From: Tethya wilhelma
Taxonomy: Eukaryota; Porifera; Demospongiae; Tethyida; Tethyidae
Reading direction: 5' to 3'
Assembly: GCA_964030475.1 (NCBI GenBank)
Contig: CAXIPT010000001.1
Coordinates: 8,690,722 to 8,754,721 of the forward strand
DNA length: 64,000 nucleotides
Shown piece after piece: positions 49,301 through 55,300 of the stretch. Position 1 is the stretch's first letter. The number at the start of each line of letters is the position of its first letter. The notes under the pieces are model-generated. The model worked only from the letters and a program-made list of their open reading frames with translations, made no database searches and was not told the origin of the DNA. The position numbers and the translations under genes were made by a program.

Positions 49301-52300
49301 TTGTAGGTAGAGTTCAAAGGTCATTATCTATCCATATGGCATTATTATACACATGCGCATTAGCCAACTCCAGTGCATTGTAGCTACTCGAGCTTTTTGT
49401 ACGGACTAACCAGTCTCTGATAGTCTCCACACTGTAGTGTTGAAAAAAGTGAATGAACAAGTAGTAATAATTTCAAAAAAATAAGTAGTGTAAGAATGGG
49501 GAGTGCGGTAAAAAGTATTGGAACAAGGAATGTCTCAATTTTGGTACATGACTACTTCATTTTATACACCCAACTTTTAGGCGGCAGTCCAGTTTAAGTT
49601 GCCTAGAGTTTACTCCACTGCTTAGCCAACATACTGATTAGTAGGAATTTGAACCAATGCAGCTATGGTACAGATCATTAATTGTATTTACGACACTGCA
49701 CGAGGATCCAAATGAGGGATCAAACATAATACAAGAGCTCAGAGAGCTCGTACCCCATGCGCTGCAAGTGAAGGATCTCTCAAGCCCACTGAGTCTTAAT
49801 TATATGTAGTAGTTTGCAGTGAGTCAAAATCAGGATACTGCAATATGAAAGTATATATAGACTACTGGCTACTACGTAATCCATGTGGCATATGTACATG
49901 TAAGAGCGCAGGAACAGAAATCGCTGATTCTGCGATCTTGAAACAAGGAAAACAAGCATTTTTCTAGCTTCTAAGATGTCTTTTTGCATCGCCGAACTCG
50001 TAAGGGCTACTTTTTTTAACAGACCTAACTTCCAAATCCCTTTGGAGACACTGAAGATGTCCCTAACGCCCAAACAGGCCAAAAGGTTACAGACATTCGA
50101 CTGCCCAGACCAAACACTTTACCCCTGAGTGCGCAAGCAAATGAAGTAGTCATGTGCCAAAATTGAGACATATACCTTGTTCCAATACTTTTTATCACAT
50201 TGCCCATTCCTATACAGTACTTTTTTTTAAAAAATTTATACTATATACTTGGAAATAATTATTGAACTTACGATCTTGATTTTTATATGAATATCCGAAT
50301 AACCTGCACACTAAGTTAGCATCAGTTGCATCCCAGCCATTGTCACACACTGTTCCCCACTGGTCATTGATACACACCTCCACTCTACCCTCATACTGAT
50401 TGGAACCATTGACAAGACGAACATCACCATAGGAACAATTAGTACCATTGGAACTCACTGTATAAAATAACAACAACAATAATGAAGGCACCAAGGCTCC
50501 ACTGTTACTGTACTGGAAGCTAGATTGTCATGTGTGACAATGTATTCTATTGCTAGGGCGCCAAGGGTTAAGCACCCAGCAGAGGAACCACTGATGAGGA
50601 TGGATGTCCTGCCGGACCAGGAGGCTAGTAGTGGCAGCCTGACCGGCTACACAGAGAATACTTAGTCACTAACAATGATCACAGTTAGAGTACTAGCACT
50701 GTACTAGCTGGCAAGTTCACATAATATAAACATGACTCAGTGATTGTTCATCAGCCGCCTATCATCAGCTCTGTCATGCCTTGGATTCATTAAAACATGC
50801 TTATAATATGCCAAAACAGCGTGATTAATAAGAGTATAGTATTTGCATGCTAAACTTGCCTACAAAGTAAGTTAGTTGCCTCTCAACTCCTTCATGTGCT
50901 TCTGCCAAGTGAAAACTAGTCTATTCTAAATAATGCACACTAAGAAATGGGCGTGAGTAGCAGGTGTGGCCTCGAAGCTTAGCGTTCAGAGAGGCTGAAA
51001 AGCCTCAGATCTCAGGAACTACAAGGTTTTGTTGAATGCTACGTGTAATTTTTTTAGATAATATCGATTATTTTACCTTGGTGTGCCGCTTTTGAAGACT
51101 GGGCATTCCATTCTTGAGATATAGAGTGCAGAAAAAATCTGTCAGACAGACAGACAGACATACAAAACGACTACTGTAACCCATGCTGCGCATGCGCGTG
51201 CCAAGGGTTAATAATTGCTACCGTATAGCAGGAAAGTTTTGTGCCATGTCAAACTTTTGCAGATGTCTTTAGTCAAACATTTTTGTGATTTAACTTTTGC
51301 AGATGAGCTGTGCGAGCCCATACATATAATACATTACAGAAAACTTTATGGATAAAAATTTTCAGGGAAGGATCGTGATCCGTGAAAACCACAAATTTAA
51401 AGTTTAACCCGGTAAAACTCTCCCGCTATGCGATATAATGGTTACAAACACAAATAATAACCAAAAACAATTAGTATCAAGTCACTCACTTTGGCATCTG
51501 ACTGCAATACCTCTTCTATCAGATACCCCATAATAATAATCTCTACTGATACAACTGACAGCAGTAGCACGAGGACAATCAATTAGCCGTTGTTCAGTTC
51601 CCACACAGGCTAAGTCATCTAAAAAAGTTGATCCAGTACCCTGTCCGTAAAAGGCAACACCAAGAGATATAGCATCTGTAGGAGAATATAAATGCATGGC
51701 AGTAATTGAGCTAGTGTGTATGATTTTCCCCTCAGATACTAGCTAAAGTAGTCCGCAACATAACGTTCCCTATTTATTACATGAAATATAACATACACCT
51801 TTGTTTAAATGTTTAGTCAGCATACATACTGACAAAGAAGAAATGGTGCTAGCCTTTCTTAGCATTTTTTGCTTGCTTGAAGACAAGACTAGGCTCTAGC
51901 AATGTAGCACTTGAACAGCAGCATTTATATGTTGTAGAACAACAGCAGTGAACAAAAGGTAGGCTGACAAACAAATTAAGGCTTCATTTACATGGAAACT
52001 TTTTACAGCAAAGAGCATTGTTTTATATGTGTTTCCGGTTTGTGTTTATTCGAAAACACCCAAAATGCAAACTGGAAACGCATGCAATTCAAAGTGGAGC
52101 GTTTTGACGATACGTTTTGCTCATTGTGTAAACAGCAAAAACTCAACTGGAAACACTTTTTTCTTGTTCAAAAAGCGAGTCTTTTCTTATCTCTGTGAAA
52201 TTTTTGCTGATTCAAAAGTTATCACGTGTGCACTATACGTAACACCGTTTGACGTAATTCACTGGAAAACGCATTCATGTAAATAAAAATCAAAACAGTC

Positions 52301-55300
52301 GTTTTCCAAGAGAAAACAAAAACGCATCCAAAACGTATCTGTGTAAACGAACCCTTTGTGGCAACAGGGTCAATACAAAACCCAAGCAATGATTGACAGC
52401 CTTACTGGGATAAGTTTAGCTTAGAGCCTCGTAGCTGCTTAAGCAGTGAAAGTTTTGACATGAAATTTGTCCATTTTTCTGCTATATTGAAATAGCATTT
52501 TCATTTTCTAGTGTGATTATGAACTCAATATAAGTTTCCCACCATTGTGCAGAATGTTTGTGTGTTTTTCCGTTAACTGAATGTTATGTCAACAAGTCTA
52601 ATTTTGTGTGGGGTACTGTACACTATATAGCCTAATAGTATATTACTTTCTGGGAGGTATCCTAATTGCCTGCACGCAACACTGGCATCTTGGGCATCAA
52701 ACAAATCACCACACACATTGCCCCACTCAGCATTATTCATACAGACTTCCAATCTCCCAGTGTTAGGAAGCCTTCCTCCAACAAGACGAAGATCACCAGA
52801 TAAACATGGAGCTATACAAAAGAAATGAAAGCACATACACACTATAATATTGACATCACTATAGTTTATATCATATAATCATCCACATTATAGTTTTTAG
52901 AAAGGTCTCCTTATACCAAGCTTTCTTCTAGCCTTGTTCCTATAGGCTTCTTCTCTCTCACACTTAATTACTAGTGTTTGTGGTCTCACATGACATATAA
53001 TTATTACACACAAATTTGATGTGGTTTGGTGGCAACTAGCCTAAAACAATGTCAAGCCAAATACAAGAGGCTACTATTTATTTGCCGGCTGTAAAATTGA
53101 GAGCTAGATATCAGAAGGTATACATGTTCCTCACCCACTTGTATCGCTCTACGGCAATGAATGATCATAGCATACCATAGCATTTCACACCAGCATCATT
53201 GTGATGATCACAGCTACTTGAAATTGTAAGAAGTTGAGAACTTGGACAAGCTAGTAACTGCTTCTCACTGCCAGTACATGCCACTTTATCCAAGACAATA
53301 GGTCCAGTTCCATGGCCAAAGAAAGCTACAGAGGTGGCTGAAGAAGACAAGGAATCTATATCATACATACGGTAGTACGTATAGTAGGAATGGGGCGACT
53401 GTCTCATTGACACAATACAAAATGTTCATGCTTATAAACTCTCAGAGAAAGATAACTAAGCCTTTAAACATGCATAGAGGCCTCAGTTTTCTAACTGTAT
53501 ATACCAACAAAACTCACAGACTCTTCCTAGAGCACTCTTGAGAGAGCGCTGGCGAGAAGCCAGAACAGTGCAATTTTGTTTTCTTTCTGACTGACTTACT
53601 TGAACATGATTTCCAGAGAAACGAAAGACATTGAGCCAACTTTGAGTATACAAAGTAACTTGATTTCATCCGTAGTATACGTTCTTTGATACTCGCTTGT
53701 TGCCTAAAAGTCAGCAAACAAAACTTTTAGGCAGCTTTGAAATTCTGGTATAAAATTCTATACTGTAAAGGTCGTCAATAGACCACGTGGTTTGCACTCA
53801 TTATATGCATGCGCATTCATTGTTACCGCAAGCACACCTGCTTTTCCTGAGACTGTAAGCTTCAAGCAATTAAACACCTTAATGTTGAAAAAAGTGAATG
53901 AACAAGTAGTAAAAATTTTGTAAAAAATAAGCAGTGTAGGAATGGGCAGTGCTCTAAAAAGCAATGAAACAAGGCAAGACTCAGAACTCCGGCACATGAC
54001 TACTTCATTTTTTATGCCTAAGTCTCATAATCTCACATAGGTTTTACGTACCTGCATGCTTGCTGTTATTTCATCTCCATTGCAAACCATGTAGCTAAAG
54101 ATTGCATGACTCAGTATTGACCAAAATAATGAGCTATAGGGCATGCATGTCCAGCTAAGTGACTGAAATGAAGTAGTCATGTGCCGAAGTTCCGAGTCTT
54201 GCCTTGTTTCATTGCTTTTTAGAGCACTGCCCATTCCTACACTGCTTATTTTTTACAAAAATTTTTAAATATATTGTTTAATAAAGTCCATCTGGTTTGA
54301 GAATGCCGGTAGAAAAAAATTGAATAACTTTCTACTGATTTCAGATTTAAAGCACCATTGGAAAGGGCTCATTCTCCCTGTTCTTTTGATTGTTTTTCCA
54401 GCTTCCTACACCTTACCAGTCAAATATTAGCTATTTTGTTCTATACTAAAAGTATTGCATGAATCTCATATTTCACTTCCGCGGTGGCATTCTTAAACCA
54501 GATGGACTTTACAACAGAACATTCAGCACACAAACCATGCAATGTCTAATAAGGTTGTTCACTGATTGCTATTATAGAAGAATTTATAATACCATATAGC
54601 ACAAAAATTTGGTGAATTTTAAATTTGCTGGCTTAATTGGCAATTTTGGTAAGGACTACATGCCCAAACAATCATTTAAGTGCTGCACATGCAGAATAGA
54701 GTGCATTGCAGGAAGCTTTACGGCAAAATAAATCCATAATCAGTCAAACTTTATTCTAGCCAGTATTTTGTGCTATAGGATATTCACTCACGATCATGTT
54801 TCTCGTAAGAATATCCTAATACTCTGCACACTATGCTAGCTTCAGCTGCATCCCATAAGGTGTCACACACTGTTCCCCACTGGTCATTGATACACACCTC
54901 CACTCTACCCTCATACTGATTGGAACCATTGATAAGTCGGACATCACCATAGGAGCAGGTAGTACCATTCAAACTCTGAGTCACTGCTGCATGCATTAAT
55001 CATTACACTCATAGACTTGACATAAAAAAACTAAAGTACAGATAGTGCATTAGTGCATGTGCATATACAAGTGCCACGTGTGTTTGATATGGACAACCTT
55101 TGCTATGCGGTGCATGACAACTTTTCAACAACAAAATTGGTCAAAAGACAACCTCGTTAAGTCCTAATTAGCCAATGAACAACAGACCATATGCAAGAGA
55201 ATATCTTGCACAATATAGCTAAAAAAAACAGCTAATTAAACTTGATAATTATTTGAAAAGGCGTATAAAGCCACTGGGAGAGGGAGGGGAAAAAAAGCGA

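Noticed and set aside
51992..52286. Overlapping plus-strand frames in the SRCR 4 intron
   Set aside because: They lie in a repeated element with mirrored ends and show no protein motif.
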